Positions 53,961 to 63,514 of a stretch of 64,000 nt of DNA are shown here, one piece after another. How positions within the stretch are numbered: position 1 is the stretch's first letter; the number at the start of each line of letters is the position of its first letter. The DNA lies in the NCBI RefSeq assembly GCF_947499585.1, contig NZ_CANMOO010000003.1:62001-126000 (forward strand), given 5' to 3'. This DNA is from an uncultured Allomuricauda sp. (GTDB taxonomy: Bacteria; Bacteroidota; Bacteroidia; Flavobacteriales; Flavobacteriaceae). Both the position numbers and the translations under genes were made by a program. A model generated the notes under the pieces. That model did not search any database and was not told the origin of the DNA. It saw only the letters and a program-made list of their open reading frames with translations.

Positions 53961-55154
53961 ATGATTAAAGGTCAAGATATTGTAGTTGTGGGCATACAAG
54001 CATGGGATATTGAGATTGGCAGTAATTGCAAAAATATTGCCCTGGAATTTGCCAAGCACAATAGAGTGCTCTATGTAAATCCTCCGTTAGACAGGGCCAC
54101 TTTAAGAAGAGGAAGGGGCACCGAAAAAGTGGAAAAAAGAATTAGAATCAAAAATGGTGAAGAAACTAGCTTAATTCCTATTAAGGAAAACCTCTGGAAT
54201 TTATACCCAAAGTCTTTGACAGAGTCAATTAACTGGATTCCTTTTCACTCCATATTCAAGAAATTGAATAAAAGAAATTCGAGAGTTTTCTCCAACGATA
54301 TTCAAGAGGCAATGCATCAATTAAACTTTAAGGATGTATTGCTCTTCAACGATAGTTCCATGTTTTTGGGATTACATCTTAAGGAATTTTTATCCCCTAA
54401 AACCTATACGTATTACATGAGGGATTATTTAATACGGGTTCCGTATTGGAGAAAACACGGGGAACGTATTGAACCGCAAATTATTCAACAAGCAGATACC
54501 GTTGTGAACAATTCTACACTTTATGCTGAATACGGTTCCAAGTTCAATCCAAATAGTTTTATGGTGGGCCAGGGTTGTGATGTATCCTTGTTCAATGATG
54601 AAAAAGATACTATTCAAATTCCCAAAGAATTTGATACGATCCCCAAACCTATAATTGGTTATGTGGGCTACTTAACAAGTATGCGATTAGATATTGAACT
54701 ATTGGAACATATGGCCAATACCAAGAAGAACTGGAGCATTGTTTTGGTTGGACCCGAAGATGAGGATTTTAGAACATCAAAATTACATGAATTGGACAAT
54801 GTGTTTTTCTTGGGAAGCAAAGATGCATCTCAACTTCCGGCCTATGTTAAAGGGTTTGACGTTGCTATGAATCCACAGGTAGTGAATGATTGGACCATCG
54901 GAAATTATCCTCGTAAAATTGATGAATACTTGGCCATGGGGAAACCTACTTTGGCAACAAGAACCAAAGCCATGGAAATGTTCAAAGAACATGTGTATCT
55001 AGGATCCAACAAAGAAGAATACATTCAATTGGCGGAAAAAGCTTTAGCTGAAAACAATTCAGAATTTGTGAAAAAACGCATCGAATTTGCAAAGAGTCAT
55101 ACCTGGGAAAATAATGTTCAGGCTATTTATGACGCCATAAAAAAATCAGCATAA
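53961..55154 (+). CDS. Glycosyltransferase (GT-B fold)
   Basis: A 397-aa protein with GT-B features: QDIVVVGIQAWDIEIGSNCK at the start and GYVGYLTSMRLDIELLEHMA plus NYPRKIDEYLAMGKPTLATR in the donor half. It resembles teichuronic-acid type TuaH proteins in order of motifs. It is 1 base after the GT4 gene and 10 before the acyltransferase. Confidence 0.8.
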   Translation: MIKGQDIVVVGIQAWDIEIGSNCKNIALEFAKHNRVLYVNPPLDRATLRRGRGTEKVEKRIRIKNGEETSLIPIKENLWNLYPKSLTESINWIPFHSIFKKLNKRNSRVFSNDIQEAMHQLNFKDVLLFNDSSMFLGLHLKEFLSPKTYTYYMRDYLIRVPYWRKHGERIEPQIIQQADTVVNNSTLYAEYGSKFNPNSFMVGQGCDVSLFNDEKDTIQIPKEFDTIPKPIIGYVGYLTSMRLDIELLEHMANTKKNWSIVLVGPEDEDFRTSKLHELDNVFFLGSKDASQLPAYVKGFDVAMNPQVVNDWTIGNYPRKIDEYLAMGKPTLATRTKAMEMFKEHVYLGSNKEEYIQLAEKALAENNSEFVKKRIEFAKSHTWENNVQAIYDAIKKSA

Positions 55155-55164
55155 ACCAAAGGTT

Positions 55165-55803
55165 ATGGGTTTAAAGGACAAAATAAAGAATAGTGAAAGC
55201 ATTAAAAAGTATGTGCATTGGCTTTTAGTTCCTAAAAACCAAGCAAGACCACGTTTATGGGTAAAATGGTTTGTTAATCCCTTCTATCATAAAAAAGGAA
55301 GTGGCGCTACTATTTGCAGAAGAACTCGCATGGATGTTTTGCCTTGGAGTCCTTTTGAATTAGGTGCAAATTCTACAATAGAAGATTTTTCAACCATTAA
55401 CAACGGAGTAGGGGCGGTAAGAATCGGTAATAGAACCAGGATAGGTCTTGGCAATACCATTATCGGCCCTGTAACTATAGGTGATGATGTCCGATTGGCA
55501 CAAAACGTAGTACTTTCTGGGCTTAACCATAATTATGAGGACGTGTCACAACCCATTCACGCACAAGGAGTATCTACTGCAACAATCATTGTTGAAGAAG
55601 AAACTTGGATAGGGGCAAATAGTGTAATTGTTGCGGGGGTTACAATAGGAAAACACTGCATTATTGCAGGTGGAAGTGTTGTCACGAAAGATGTTCCAGC
55701 CTATTCGGTTGCTGTTGGTAATCCTGCACGGGTGGTTAAAACATATAACCATGATACGGGAGAATGGGAAAGAACAGCAAAAAAGAATCTTGTAGCAGTA
55801 TAA
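55165..55803 (+). CDS. Hexapeptide-repeat acyltransferase
   Basis: A 212-aa left-handed beta-helix protein. Hexapeptide turns run from about residue 65 to 185 (VRIGNRTRIGLGNTIIGPVT; IGANSVIVAGVTIGKHCI) and end in SVAVGNPARVVK, typical of sugar O-acetyltransferases of the WcaF/NodL group. It probably acetylates a sugar of the polymer; the acyl group is not proven. Confidence 0.88.
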   Translation: MGLKDKIKNSESIKKYVHWLLVPKNQARPRLWVKWFVNPFYHKKGSGATICRRTRMDVLPWSPFELGANSTIEDFSTINNGVGAVRIGNRTRIGLGNTIIGPVTIGDDVRLAQNVVLSGLNHNYEDVSQPIHAQGVSTATIIVEEETWIGANSVIVAGVTIGKHCIIAGGSVVTKDVPAYSVAVGNPARVVKTYNHDTGEWERTAKKNLVAV

Positions 55804-55830
55804 TTCATTCATGAATTAAAAAAAATAGCA

Positions 55831-57039
55831 ATGGAGTTTTTAAAGATATTTTTCTGGATTTCACTTTTTATCATTTTTTACTCATACCTGGGGTATGGAA
55901 TACTATTGTTTTTAATTATCAAGATTAGAAGAATCCTCGGTTTATCTAAAAATTTTGAGGGCAATGAAGATTATGAGCCAGAAGTAACCCTTTTTGTAAG
56001 CGCCTTTAATGAAAAGGATTATTTAGAGCAAAAAGTAAAAAACTCAAAAAGTTTAAACTACCCACAAGGTAAAGTGACTCAAATTTGGGTGACAGATGGA
56101 TCCGATGATGGTACCCCAGATTTATTAAAAAAGTATGATGGAGTAGAAGTACATCATAAAGATGAAAGGGCTGGGAAAATTGCAGCTATGAATCGCGGTA
56201 TGGCGTTTGTAAAAACACCAATTGTTATCTTTTCTGATGCCAATACCGATCTTGGCAAAGATTCTATTAGAGAAATTGTACGCTTGTTCAGAAACCCAAC
56301 AGTAGGTTGTGTTTCGGGTGAAAAGCGAATTTATTCCAAAGACGCAGATAGTGCTGCTGGCGCTGGAGAAGGGATGTATTGGAAATACGAGTCACAGCTT
56401 AAAAAATGGGATGCAGAACTCTACTCGGTTGTTGGAGCTGCCGGTGAACTTTTTGCAATCAGAACAGCACTATGGCAAGAAGTAGAGAAGGACACACTGT
56501 TGGATGATTTTATGATTTCACTGCGTGTAGCCATGTCTGGTTACACCATTCAATATAATCCTGAGGCTTATGCTATTGAAACCGCATCTGCCAATGTAAA
56601 AGAAGAATTAAAACGAAAAGTAAGAATTTCGGCAGGGGGAATTCAATCTGTAGTTAGATTAAAGGCGTTGCTAAATTTCTTTAAATACGGAACGCTCTCG
56701 TTTCAATATATTTCGCATCGCGTATTGCGTTGGACGTTGACCCCACTTTTACTTTTTTTAATAATTCCTGCCAATTTTGTTTTGACTCAAAATGAAGGAC
56801 TATTTTCCCTAGGCCTGTTCAGTCTACTGTTTTGGGGACAGGTATTATTTTATGCGGCGGCTTTATTGGGTTGGTTTTTAGAAAACAGACAGATTCGCTT
56901 AAAGGTACTTTTTATACCGTACTATTTCTTTATCATGAACCTTTCGGTATTCCTTGGTTTTGGAAGATATATCAAAGGAAATCAATCCGTTAATTGGGAG
57001 CGTGCTAAAAGAGATGTACAGAAAGAAGCGGTTGCTTAG
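55831..57039 (+). CDS. Membrane family 2 glycosyltransferase
   Basis: A 402-aa GT2 enzyme with an N-terminal helix, DGSDDGTPDLL, IFSDANTD metal motif and GAAGELFAIRTALWQ, followed by about four C-terminal helices (LTPLLLFLIIPANFVLTQN). It resembles cellulose-synthase-like enzymes without a cyclic-di-GMP domain. Its stop overlaps the convergent kinase stop by 4 bases and no terminator lies between them. Confidence 0.86.
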   Translation: MEFLKIFFWISLFIIFYSYLGYGILLFLIIKIRRILGLSKNFEGNEDYEPEVTLFVSAFNEKDYLEQKVKNSKSLNYPQGKVTQIWVTDGSDDGTPDLLKKYDGVEVHHKDERAGKIAAMNRGMAFVKTPIVIFSDANTDLGKDSIREIVRLFRNPTVGCVSGEKRIYSKDADSAAGAGEGMYWKYESQLKKWDAELYSVVGAAGELFAIRTALWQEVEKDTLLDDFMISLRVAMSGYTIQYNPEAYAIETASANVKEELKRKVRISAGGIQSVVRLKALLNFFKYGTLSFQYISHRVLRWTLTPLLLFLIIPANFVLTQNEGLFSLGLFSLLFWGQVLFYAAALLGWFLENRQIRLKVLFIPYYFFIMNLSVFLGFGRYIKGNQSVNWERAKRDVQKEAVA

Positions 57040-58169
57040 TCCTCTTCTGTAAAAAGAGGTAGATCAAAATAAAAGGTGCTTCCTTTTCCAACCTCACTTC
57101 GAATTTTTAAAGTGCCTCCATTTTTTTGGACAAAATTTTGACAAAGCACAAGACCCAATCCAGTACCTGGTTCTTTTTCGGTTCCCAGTTTGCTAAAGTG
57201 TTCGTTAGGATTCAAGATTTTTTTGATATCCTCTTTGGGAATACCATTACCATTATCCTCGATTTCTATAACAAGCTTATTTTTTCTAAGCTTAGAATTG
57301 ATTTTAATAATCCCTTCAACAGGAGTGAATTTTATAGCATTGGAAAGTATATTTCGTAGTACGGTCTTGATCATGTTATTATCAGCATAGGCAAAAACAT
57401 CCATCGGAACGTTATTCTGCATTTCAATTTTTTTATGATCACTCCCCAATTTTAATAAGCGAAAGGTCTGTTCCACCAATTCATTGATATTGAGCTTTTC
57501 AGGAATCACTTGAATTTGATCACTTTCGGATTTTGCCCATCCCAATAAGTTTTGAAGTAGGTTCAATGCTTCATCCATGGTTTTTAGAAGATCATAAACT
57601 GTTTCGTCCAAGAACTTGTCATCCTTGGGGTCAATGATTCCCCTCATAATGAAATCCATTTTCAATTTAGCAGCACTCAAAGGAGAACGCAGATCGTGCC
57701 CAATAATGGAGAACATTCGGTCCTTAAGATCATTGGATTGTTTAAGATTTTTGGCTTGTTCCTCAATTTGGTTTTTAGCACGAATCAATTCAACATGAGT
57801 CTGAATTCTAGCGATTAATTCTTGCTCATTAAAAGGTTTGGTAACATAATCCACCCCGCCTACTTCAAAACCTTTCACCTTATCTTTCACGTTTACCTTA
57901 CCAGTAAGAAAAATAATTGGTATGTCTTTGTATTTTCTAAAACTCTTGATTTTCTCACAGAGTTCAAACCCTTCAATACGAGGCATAATAACATCTAGGA
58001 GAATAAGGTCTGGCTTTCTTTTTTCAAGAAGCTCAAAAAAATAGTCATCATCGCTGGTGCCTTCAAAGTGGTAGTTATTCCGTTCTAAAATAAATCGAAG
58101 CAGCTCTAAATTTAGCTGTTCGTCATCAACCGCAAGGATATAAGGTTTTTCCGTAACTTGGTTTTCCAT
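57036..58169 (-). CDS. Receiver-histidine kinase hybrid
   Basis: A 377-aa protein: receiver at 1-125 with D59 (LLDVIMPRIEG) and K111 (VTKPF), a linker helix, HisKA with His158 (SIIGHDLRSP) and an ATPase domain (DNGNGIP, GTGLGLVLCQN). No membrane segment. The receiver comes first, so it likely receives phosphate and tunes its own kinase. It runs opposite to the locus, between the glycosyltransferases and rfbBACD. GAAAGTAGGA-type sequence (58192-58200) lies 23 bases before its start. Confidence 0.92.
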   Translation of the reverse strand: MENQVTEKPYILAVDDEQLNLELLRFILERNNYHFEGTSDDDYFFELLEKRKPDLILLDVIMPRIEGFELCEKIKSFRKYKDIPIIFLTGKVNVKDKVKGFEVGGVDYVTKPFNEQELIARIQTHVELIRAKNQIEEQAKNLKQSNDLKDRMFSIIGHDLRSPLSAAKLKMDFIMRGIIDPKDDKFLDETVYDLLKTMDEALNLLQNLLGWAKSESDQIQVIPEKLNINELVEQTFRLLKLGSDHKKIEMQNNVPMDVFAYADNNMIKTVLRNILSNAIKFTPVEGIIKINSKLRKNKLVIEIEDNGNGIPKEDIKKILNPNEHFSKLGTEKEPGTGLGLVLCQNFVQKNGGTLKIRSEVGKGSTFYFDLPLFTEED

Positions 58170-58185
58170 TTAAAACAAAAAGGCC

Positions 58186-58382
58186 TAATACGAAAGTAGG
58201 AAAAAGATTTTATGTTTATTCAGTATTTACTGTCAGAATAAAAATATTGAGTTTAATAAATTGGTTTGTTTTGCTTTAAAACATATATTAAAGTATTCCA
58301 CCAACAAAAACCAGCCATTCACAACAATAATTGAACGACCACAAAAAGTAGGATTATATTTACAAAATAAGTAATACGAAAG
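58186..58382. repeat. Direct repeat TAATACGAAAG flanking the divergent promoter region
   Basis: TAATACGAAAG occurs at 58186-58196 and again at 58372-58382, one copy near each divergent start (kinase hybrid and rfbB). LytTR-type regulators bind direct repeats, but the 186-base spacing is too large for one dimer. Confidence 0.4.
58331..58368 (+). promoter_or_regulatory. Promoter of rfbBACD with GTAGGAT element
   Basis: TTG (58331-58333), 21 bases, TATATTTA (58355-58362). The element AAAGTAGGATTATATTTACAAAATA (58345-58369, shown only by ends here) overlaps it and is almost identical to 47194-47216 upstream of the LruC gene. Confidence 0.55.
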
Positions 58383-58392
58383 CATAATCTGC

Positions 58393-59427
58393 ATGACAAA
58401 TATTTTAGTTACGGGAGGAGCAGGATTTATAGGATCCAACTTTGTCCCCTATTTTTTAGAAGCAAATACAGATGTTCATCTCATTAATATTGATGCACTC
58501 ACTTATGCAGGAGATTTAGAAAACTTGAATGAAGTTGAGAAGCATGAGCGCTATACGTTTATCAAAGGAGACATTTGTGATAGAAAACTCATAGACAAGA
58601 TATTTGAGAAGTATACTATTCAAGGGGTTATCCATTTTGCTGCGGAATCGCATGTTGATAATTCCATTACCAATCCAGATGCATTTATGCAGACCAATAT
58701 CTTGGGTACATTTAATTTGATTGATGTGGCCAAAAAGTATTGGATGGTTGGCCCGGGAGTATATAAAGAAGCTTATAAAAACTCAAGATTTCACCATGTA
58801 TCAACAGATGAGGTCTACGGAACTCTTGGAAAAGAAGGTTTGTTTATGGAGACTACACCCTATGCACCCAACAGTCCATACAGTGCTTCAAAAGCATCAT
58901 CTGATTTTATTGTGCGAAGCTATCATCATACCTATGGTATGAATGTGGTAACCACCAATTGTTCCAACAATTATGGACCAAAACAGCATGATGAAAAGTT
59001 AATTCCTACCATAATACGAAAAGCATTGGTGGGAGAACAAATCCCTATTTATGGTGATGGTTCCAATATTCGTGACTGGCTTTACGTTTTAGACCATTGT
59101 AGGGGAATTGCACTGGCATATGATAAGGGAGTATCGGGGGAGACCTATAACATTGGTGGAAGGAATGAAAGAAACAACTTGTACATCGCACAAACTGTTT
59201 GCGAAATTTTAGATAAAAAACATCCAAAATCTGAAGGTTCCTATAAAGATTTGATTACCTATGTGAAAGATAGGGCAGGGCACGATTTTAGGTATGCGAT
59301 TGATGCTTCAAAAATTGAAAATGATTTAGGCTGGCAAGCTGATGAGAATTTTGAGAGCGGTATTGACAAAACCATCGATTGGTATTTGAACAAGTTCATC
59401 CATAACAAAACCAAAAGTTTGGCTTAA
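58393..59427 (+). CDS. rfbB: dTDP-glucose 4,6-dehydratase
   Basis: A 344-aa short-chain dehydrogenase ([11 protein letters not shown]). [12 protein letters not shown] contains catalytic Asp/Glu and YSASKASSD the Y-x3-K motif. It is step two of dTDP-L-rhamnose synthesis and the first gene of rfbBACD. A promoter with a shared upstream element precedes it. Confidence 0.95.
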   Translation: MTNILVTGGAGFIGSNFVPYFLEANTDVHLINIDALTYAGDLENLNEVEKHERYTFIKGDICDRKLIDKIFEKYTIQGVIHFAAESHVDNSITNPDAFMQTNILGTFNLIDVAKKYWMVGPGVYKEAYKNSRFHHVSTDEVYGTLGKEGLFMETTPYAPNSPYSASKASSDFIVRSYHHTYGMNVVTTNCSNNYGPKQHDEKLIPTIIRKALVGEQIPIYGDGSNIRDWLYVLDHCRGIALAYDKGVSGETYNIGGRNERNNLYIAQTVCEILDKKHPKSEGSYKDLITYVKDRAGHDFRYAIDASKIENDLGWQADENFESGIDKTIDWYLNKFIHNKTKSLA

Positions 59428-59437
59428 AATTAGACAC

Positions 59438-60298
59438 ATGAAAGGAATAATTTTAGCAGGAGGATCGGGAACACGCTTGCACCCCATTACTTTAGCGGTG
59501 AGTAAGCAACTGATGCCCGTCTACGACAAACCCATGATCTATTACCCACTTTCAACGTTGATTGAATCGGGAATCTGGGAAATATTGATTATCTCAACCC
59601 CACATGATTTGCCCATGTTCCAGCGCTTGTTGGGCGACGGCAGAAAATACGGATGCAAGTTTGAATATGCGGTACAAGAACACCCCAATGGTTTGGCAGA
59701 AGCTTTTATCATTGGTGAAAAATTTATTGGAGATGACAAGGTAGCCTTGATACTTGGAGACAACATCTTCTATGGAACGGGATTAGAAGAATTATTACAA
59801 TCAAACAACAATCCAGATGGAGGAATCATCTATGCCTATCATGTTACCGACCCAGAGAGATATGGAGTGGTTGAATTTGATGAAGATGGCAAGGTAATCT
59901 CGATTGAGGAAAAACCAACAAAGCCAAAATCCAATTACGCGGTACCAGGAATTTATTTTTATGATAATGATGTGGTAGAAATAGCAAAAAATATTCAACC
60001 AAGTAAGAGGGGAGAGTTGGAGATAACAGACATTAACCAAGAATACTTAAAAAGAGGTAAGCTTAAAGTAAGTATTATGGATAGAGGTACGGCTTGGTTA
60101 GATACAGGAACTTTTCAATCATTGATGCAAGCTTCACAATTTGTTCAGGTCATAGAAGAAAGACAAGGCCTTAAAATAGGTGCCATTGAATCTTCTGCTT
60201 ACAAAATGGGATTCATAACCAAAAGTCAATTTAAAAAATTGACAGAACCATTTTTAAAGAGTGGTTATAGCAAACGATTATTAGAAGCTTTGACATAA
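59438..60298 (+). CDS. rfbA: Glucose-1-phosphate thymidylyltransferase
   Basis: A 286-aa nucleotidyltransferase: [18 protein letters not shown] with the G-x-G-T-R loop and LGDNIFYG metal motif. It makes dTDP-glucose, the first step of the pathway. It is 10 bases after rfbB and 3 before rfbC. Confidence 0.96.
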   Translation: MKGIILAGGSGTRLHPITLAVSKQLMPVYDKPMIYYPLSTLIESGIWEILIISTPHDLPMFQRLLGDGRKYGCKFEYAVQEHPNGLAEAFIIGEKFIGDDKVALILGDNIFYGTGLEELLQSNNNPDGGIIYAYHVTDPERYGVVEFDEDGKVISIEEKPTKPKSNYAVPGIYFYDNDVVEIAKNIQPSKRGELEITDINQEYLKRGKLKVSIMDRGTAWLDTGTFQSLMQASQFVQVIEERQGLKIGAIESSAYKMGFITKSQFKKLTEPFLKSGYSKRLLEALT

Positions 60299-60301
60299 AG
60301 T

Positions 60302-60850
60302 ATGGAAGTTTATAAAACGGAAATAGAAGGTTGTTTTATTATTGAGCCCAAAGTGTTCGAGGACAAAAGAGGGTATTTTTTTGAAAGCTACAACCAAGAA
60401 AAATTTGAAGTATTAACTGGTGCAAAACCATTTTTTGTACAAGACAACGAATCCTTTTCTTCAAAAGGAGTGCTTAGAGGGTTGCATTTTCAAAAAGGAG
60501 AACATGCTCAAGCTAAATTGGTTCGCGTCTTGGATGGAGAAGTTTTAGATGTAGCTGTTGATATAAGACCTGAGTCCAAAACCTTTGGACAAGTGGTGTC
60601 GACATTACTTTCGTCAAACAATAAAAAACAAATGTTTATCCCAAGGGGATGTGCCCATGGTTTTGTAACTTTAAGCGATACAGCGAAGTTTTCCTATAAA
60701 TGCGATAATTTTTATAATGCAGCATCAGAAGGAGGGATAATATATAACGACCCTACATTCAATATTGATTGGATTTTAGCAAGTGAGGATTTGATCATTT
60801 CTGAAAAAGATAAATTTTTACCTGTCTTTAAAGAGGCAGTCCCCCATTAA
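60302..60850 (+). CDS. rfbC: dTDP-4-dehydrorhamnose 3,5-epimerase
   Basis: A 182-aa cupin-type epimerase. GVLRGLHFQKGEHAQAKLVR carries the catalytic His and Lys, and CAHGFVTLSDTAKFSYKCD the later active-site Tyr region. Third enzyme of the rhamnose pathway, 3 bases after rfbA. Confidence 0.95.
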   Translation: MEVYKTEIEGCFIIEPKVFEDKRGYFFESYNQEKFEVLTGAKPFFVQDNESFSSKGVLRGLHFQKGEHAQAKLVRVLDGEVLDVAVDIRPESKTFGQVVSTLLSSNNKKQMFIPRGCAHGFVTLSDTAKFSYKCDNFYNAASEGGIIYNDPTFNIDWILASEDLIISEKDKFLPVFKEAVPH

Positions 60851-60865
60851 TTTTACAAGCATACT

Positions 60866-61735
60866 ATGAAAATATTGGTTACCGGCGCATCTGGACAATT
60901 GGGAAGTACCTTTAAATCACTAGTTTCTGATGGACATACAAAAGATTTGGATTTTGTATTTAAATCCTCTTCAGAATTGGATATCACGGATTTTGATGAG
61001 GTACGACAGGAGCTTGTTTCTTCAGACTATGCTTATTGTATTAATTGTGCTGCATTTACAAATGTAGACAAGGCGGAAGCTGAGAATGATTTGGCGTACA
61101 GGGTAAATGTTACGGGAGCTCGTAATTTAGCCATGAACTGTAATGAAAGTAAAACCGTATTAATCCATATCTCTACGGATTTTGTTTTTGATGGATTTCT
61201 GAACACCCCATATTTAGAAGAAGATATTGCCAGGCCTATAGGTTTTTATGGCGATACCAAGTATAAGGGTGAACGCGCTATTATAAATAATGTTGAAGAG
61301 CATTTTATTATTAGAACTTCTTGGTTGTACTCAGAGTTTGGACACAACTTTATGAAGACCATGCTGAAGTTAGGAAACGAAAGAGATGAACTTTCAGTGG
61401 TCTACGACCAGGTTGGGACTCCAACCTATGCATTGGATTTGGCTACGGTGGTTCTTCATATTATAAAAGCACACAGTATAGAATATGGCGTTTATAATTA
61501 CAGTAATGAAGGTGTGGCAAGTTGGTATGATTTTGCAAAAGCTATTTTTGATAATTACAAAATCAATATTGATTTAAAACCAATTCTTTCCACTGAGTAT
61601 CCTATGCCCGCTGAACGCCCAAAGTTTAGTGTTCTGGATAAGTCCAAGATCAAAAATACTTTTGGTTTGGAGATTCCGCATTGGAAAGACAGCCTTACCG
61701 TTGCTTTAAAAGCATACTCCAAAATTAATATCTGA
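60866..61735 (+). CDS. rfbD: dTDP-4-dehydrorhamnose reductase
   Basis: A 289-aa reductase: MKILVTGASGQLGSTFK, STDFVFDG, and Y-x3-K in YGDTKYKGE. Final step giving dTDP-L-rhamnose. It ends the operon; a REP-like repeat cluster follows, facing the convergent hydrolase gene. Confidence 0.94.
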   Translation: MKILVTGASGQLGSTFKSLVSDGHTKDLDFVFKSSSELDITDFDEVRQELVSSDYAYCINCAAFTNVDKAEAENDLAYRVNVTGARNLAMNCNESKTVLIHISTDFVFDGFLNTPYLEEDIARPIGFYGDTKYKGERAIINNVEEHFIIRTSWLYSEFGHNFMKTMLKLGNERDELSVVYDQVGTPTYALDLATVVLHIIKAHSIEYGVYNYSNEGVASWYDFAKAIFDNYKINIDLKPILSTEYPMPAERPKFSVLDKSKIKNTFGLEIPHWKDSLTVALKAYSKINI

Positions 61736-61748
61736 TTGCACACTCTAT

Positions 61749-61802
61749 TGTCATCTTGAGCCTGCCAGCACTGAGCTGTCATCCTGAACCTGTCGAAGGA
61801 AA
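61749..61802. repeat. REP-like repeat cluster between convergent genes
   Basis: Contains gtcatcttgagcctgcc and, 30 bases on, gtcatcctgaacctgtcgaa: two related copies in tandem, also related to 7709-7740. Such units are common between convergent genes in Flavobacteriaceae. Confidence 0.6.
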
Positions 61803-61872
61803 GGCGAAAAGAAGTTAACCTATGCTTTGAATCAAAATTGAAGGGCACTTATCGGTCTAGTATAGAACCGTT

Positions 61873-63351
61873 TCAATGGATTTTATACGTTGTTGGCGGC
61901 AGTTTAAATGGCCCTGGCTTCATCTCATTAAAACATTCAGTATCTAATTGGTCTTCTTTTCCTTCAAAATAAGCAAGAATATAGCGGTCGTAACATTCGA
62001 TATCAGAGAGATCTCCTAGCATATGTGCCATATATGGAATGATAATGTGTTGACTGTTTGAAAGGTGTTTTACAATTTCAGTACCTGTCTCTGGAGGAAG
62101 GGTAGGATCAAAGTGACCTGAAATCAGGAGAGTGGGAATATCAGAAACAACCGCAATAAGGTCTGATGATTTTGAATGTTGCACTGGCCAATGATCACAA
62201 GCGTATTTTCTTGTTGCAAACACATAATCACCTAAGAATGATTCTTTTTCACTTTCATCGTAATTTCGCAAAGCCACTGGTAAATCCTCCGCACAAATGT
62301 TGGAGAACCATAACCCATCAGCAAAAAAGTAATTTGTATCGGTATTGGTAATATCCATCACTTCAAGTAGTGGCGTATAATTTCCTGTAAAGGCCTCATG
62401 AACCAAATAGGGTATTTGAATATACTGGTCATCGCTGTAAAGCATTTTTGAAATTTTATATGCAATTGGGGGCCATGTTAATGCTACCCCCTGTTCTTTC
62501 CCATTCCATTGTATGCTTTGAACAACCTTAGTGGTCTTAATCCTGTCCATAACCACTTGGAATTCATTCCTGAAATATGGATAGTTTGAGAAGCACAGAC
62601 TGTCGGCCTCACATAACTTAAAGAGTTCATTTAAAGCTCGCTGACTATAGCTGCCACGTTTCGAAACGTATTCGAAATGAGGGGCATCAGGGGCGTGTAA
62701 GGCCACACGATGAATAGAATTTGGATAACGATCCATAAACATCAACGAAACCTTTCCGCCAAAAGAAGTACCCATTAAATTGATTTTGTCATATCCCAAC
62801 CATTGACGAACAGCCTCTAGATCATCAACCATATACTTTGACTGATAGAAATTAAAATCTACTGAATCTTGATATTTCTGAATACAGGCTTCAAGTTTTG
62901 CCTGTGGAAAAGGATGATCAAAATATTCTTGCGGAGAATAATTGGTTTGGATTTCATCGCAATGCAGAGGGTTCGACTTACCTGTTCCTCGAGCATCAAC
63001 ATATACTATGTCATGATAACGTCTGTAACTTTGGTCAATTTCTGTATAAAAATAGCTCTGATTGCTAGCAGGTGCACCGGGCCCACCTTCTATAATAAAT
63101 ATAGGCTCCATCTGGCTATCTCTGACAATTGCCGGTGTTACGGCCACAAAAAGGTTGATTTTCTTCCCTTTCTGCTCATCACTATTTTCAAAGACCTGAA
63201 GCGTTCCAACAACTAGTGAGTCCTTAAATCCTTCTGGTTGATAATAGGATAATTTATCAAAAATTTTCGGTTCTTGATTCCTCTTGGAACAACTGAAGCA
63301 AGTGATCAAAAAGAGTAAGAATATTCCAATTCCAAGTTTAAATGTTCTCAT
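61873..63351 (-). CDS. Secreted alpha/beta hydrolase (prolyl aminopeptidase/TAP-like)
   Basis: A 492-aa lipoprotein from ATG 63351 (MRTFKLGIGIFLLFLITCFSC). GGPG at about 93-97, GTSFGGKVS (nucleophile Ser), ISGHFDPTLPP (Asp) and IPYMAHMLGD (His) complete the S33 catalytic triad, with the TAP-like C-terminal half. It probably cleaves peptides from an N-terminal residue in the periplasm; the substrate is open. The frame begins with a TTG at 63360, but the ATG 9 bases on fits the signal better. Confidence 0.87.
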   Translation of the reverse strand: MRTFKLGIGIFLLFLITCFSCSKRNQEPKIFDKLSYYQPEGFKDSLVVGTLQVFENSDEQKGKKINLFVAVTPAIVRDSQMEPIFIIEGGPGAPASNQSYFYTEIDQSYRRYHDIVYVDARGTGKSNPLHCDEIQTNYSPQEYFDHPFPQAKLEACIQKYQDSVDFNFYQSKYMVDDLEAVRQWLGYDKINLMGTSFGGKVSLMFMDRYPNSIHRVALHAPDAPHFEYVSKRGSYSQRALNELFKLCEADSLCFSNYPYFRNEFQVVMDRIKTTKVVQSIQWNGKEQGVALTWPPIAYKISKMLYSDDQYIQIPYLVHEAFTGNYTPLLEVMDITNTDTNYFFADGLWFSNICAEDLPVALRNYDESEKESFLGDYVFATRKYACDHWPVQHSKSSDLIAVVSDIPTLLISGHFDPTLPPETGTEIVKHLSNSQHIIIPYMAHMLGDLSDIECYDRYILAYFEGKEDQLDTECFNEMKPGPFKLPPTTYKIH

Positions 63352-63514
63352 ATTGCTCAAATTACCGCCAACTAAAAGGATATGAATCCGTTTTATCGAA
63401 TGATTTATATCCTACGATAAGTGAAGTTAACGGATTTCAACTTAAGATTCAATGGCAAATTGAGAGACGTAGATTGGGGATGAACAAATTAAGAAAGTTC
63501 AGTCTCAAAACTAA

